A stretch of 64,000 bases of DNA from DATKCT01 sp035513055 (GTDB lineage: Bacteria; Verrucomicrobiota; Verrucomicrobiia; Verrucomicrobiales; DEV007), in assembly GCA_035513055.1 (NCBI GenBank), contig DATKCT010000066.1, positions 5,016 through 69,015 on the forward strand, read 5' to 3'. The position numbers and the translations under genes are program-made. Below are positions 63,670-64,000 of the stretch, piece by piece. Within the stretch, counting starts at the first letter, position 1. Each line of letters begins with the position of its first letter. The notes beneath the pieces were generated by a model, which saw nothing but the letters and a program-made list of their open reading frames with translations, made no database searches and had not been told where the DNA came from.

Positions 63670-64000
63670 CTCGCCCCTCCCGGCTGGAGGGCCTATTGAT
63701 TTATTCTGCAACGCAGCGTCGCGCGAGCGCAGGGCAGGGGGGGAAGCGCCGCCTCGCGATCCGGCCGCTGGCGCGACCCTAAGTGGTCCAGGGCGTAAAT
63801 ACGGTGGGGTTTGCGGCGAGGACTTTTCGGCGCCGGCAAGGCGCGAGCGACGAGCATATCCCGCCAGTGGATCTGTAAGGAGCGAGGAACGCCGCCGGAG
63901 CCGAGAAGGACCGCCGCCCGGAGGGTTGCGCCGAATTGGGCTTGGGGCTGCGTTGCTCGTCAGTCACAGCCCCACTATCGGGGGATGCTCCCTCCTCGCG
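63670..64000. other. Non-coding right edge with inverted-repeat character
   Basis: I see no supported gene in these 331 bases. Inverted segments are present: gacgagca near 63851-63858 and tgctcgtc near 63953-63960, about 100 bases apart. The motif CGCGAGCG/GCGCGAGC recurs around both 63720 and 63840. It could be an imperfect dispersed repeat. An ORF on the minus strand (about 63779-63967) is not gene-like. Confidence 0.35.

Overview
The window is GC-rich, gene-dense bacterial chromosome. The organism is most likely a member of the PVC superphylum, probably Verrucomicrobiota. This is inferred from gene content: a DUF1501 protein paired with a DUF1549/DUF1553 protein, two adjacent secreted proteins with SHD1-like N-termini, and Asp/Gly-rich calcium-type repeats (DPDGDGQNNAAEY). 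Many starts lack a clear Shine-Dalgarno. No rRNA, tRNA or CRISPR array was seen.

Layout. 1-7.6 kb: the 3' part of a hybrid NRPS-PKS (C-A-PCP-KS-AT-KR-ACP), cut by the left edge. 7.6-10.6 kb: a graveyard of broken genes. It holds head-to-head fragments of DP/W-repeat proteins, a Uma2 remnant, an intact Rpn-type nuclease gene with a 12-bp tandem repeat, a RAYT transposase remnant behind a perfect hairpin, and an IstB (IS21) remnant. 10.6-22.9 kb: housekeeping and envelope genes: recD2 helicase, a CNT nucleoside transporter, an AsmA-like protein, an ABCG-type exporter, pdxH, ispE, a YfiH/laccase-domain protein, a MarR regulator, moeA and a lipoprotein. 23-29.4 kb: exported PVC-type proteins (two SHD1-like proteins, one with a zinc-peptidase motif, then DUF1501 and DUF1549/1553). 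29.6-43.7 kb: ndk, a TAXI-type TRAP transporter coupled to a DUF1445 protein, 2-oxoacid:ferredoxin oxidoreductase (korBA), glycyl-tRNA synthetase, scpA, two secreted or membrane hypotheticals, a Tat-exported alkaline phosphatase and a YlbF-family protein. 44-50.3 kb: a MoxR / DUF58 / BatA-like / VWA-like operon. 50.4-52.2 kb: a GNAT acetyltransferase and mtnA. 52.2-58.9 kb, minus strand: an unusual four-gene cluster. 58.9-63.7 kb: hrpB, tatA, an exported EEP-family nuclease/phosphatase, and an EamA-type transporter. The last 330 bases are non-coding with inverted-repeat character.

The most interesting region is 52.2-58.9 kb. A single NRPS module (C-A-PCP) has an FkbM-type methyltransferase inserted in its A domain, and its specificity residues resemble those for aspartate. 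It is followed on the same strand by a small ORF whose last 40 residues are almost only Gly and Glu, a JmjC/cupin Fe(II)-dependent oxygenase with an intact HxD motif, and a sucrase/ferredoxin-like protein that starts one base after the oxygenase stop. Neither the NRPS module nor the small peptide has an obvious partner for loading or release. A mixed NRPS/peptide-modification pathway is a reasonable but unproven reading.
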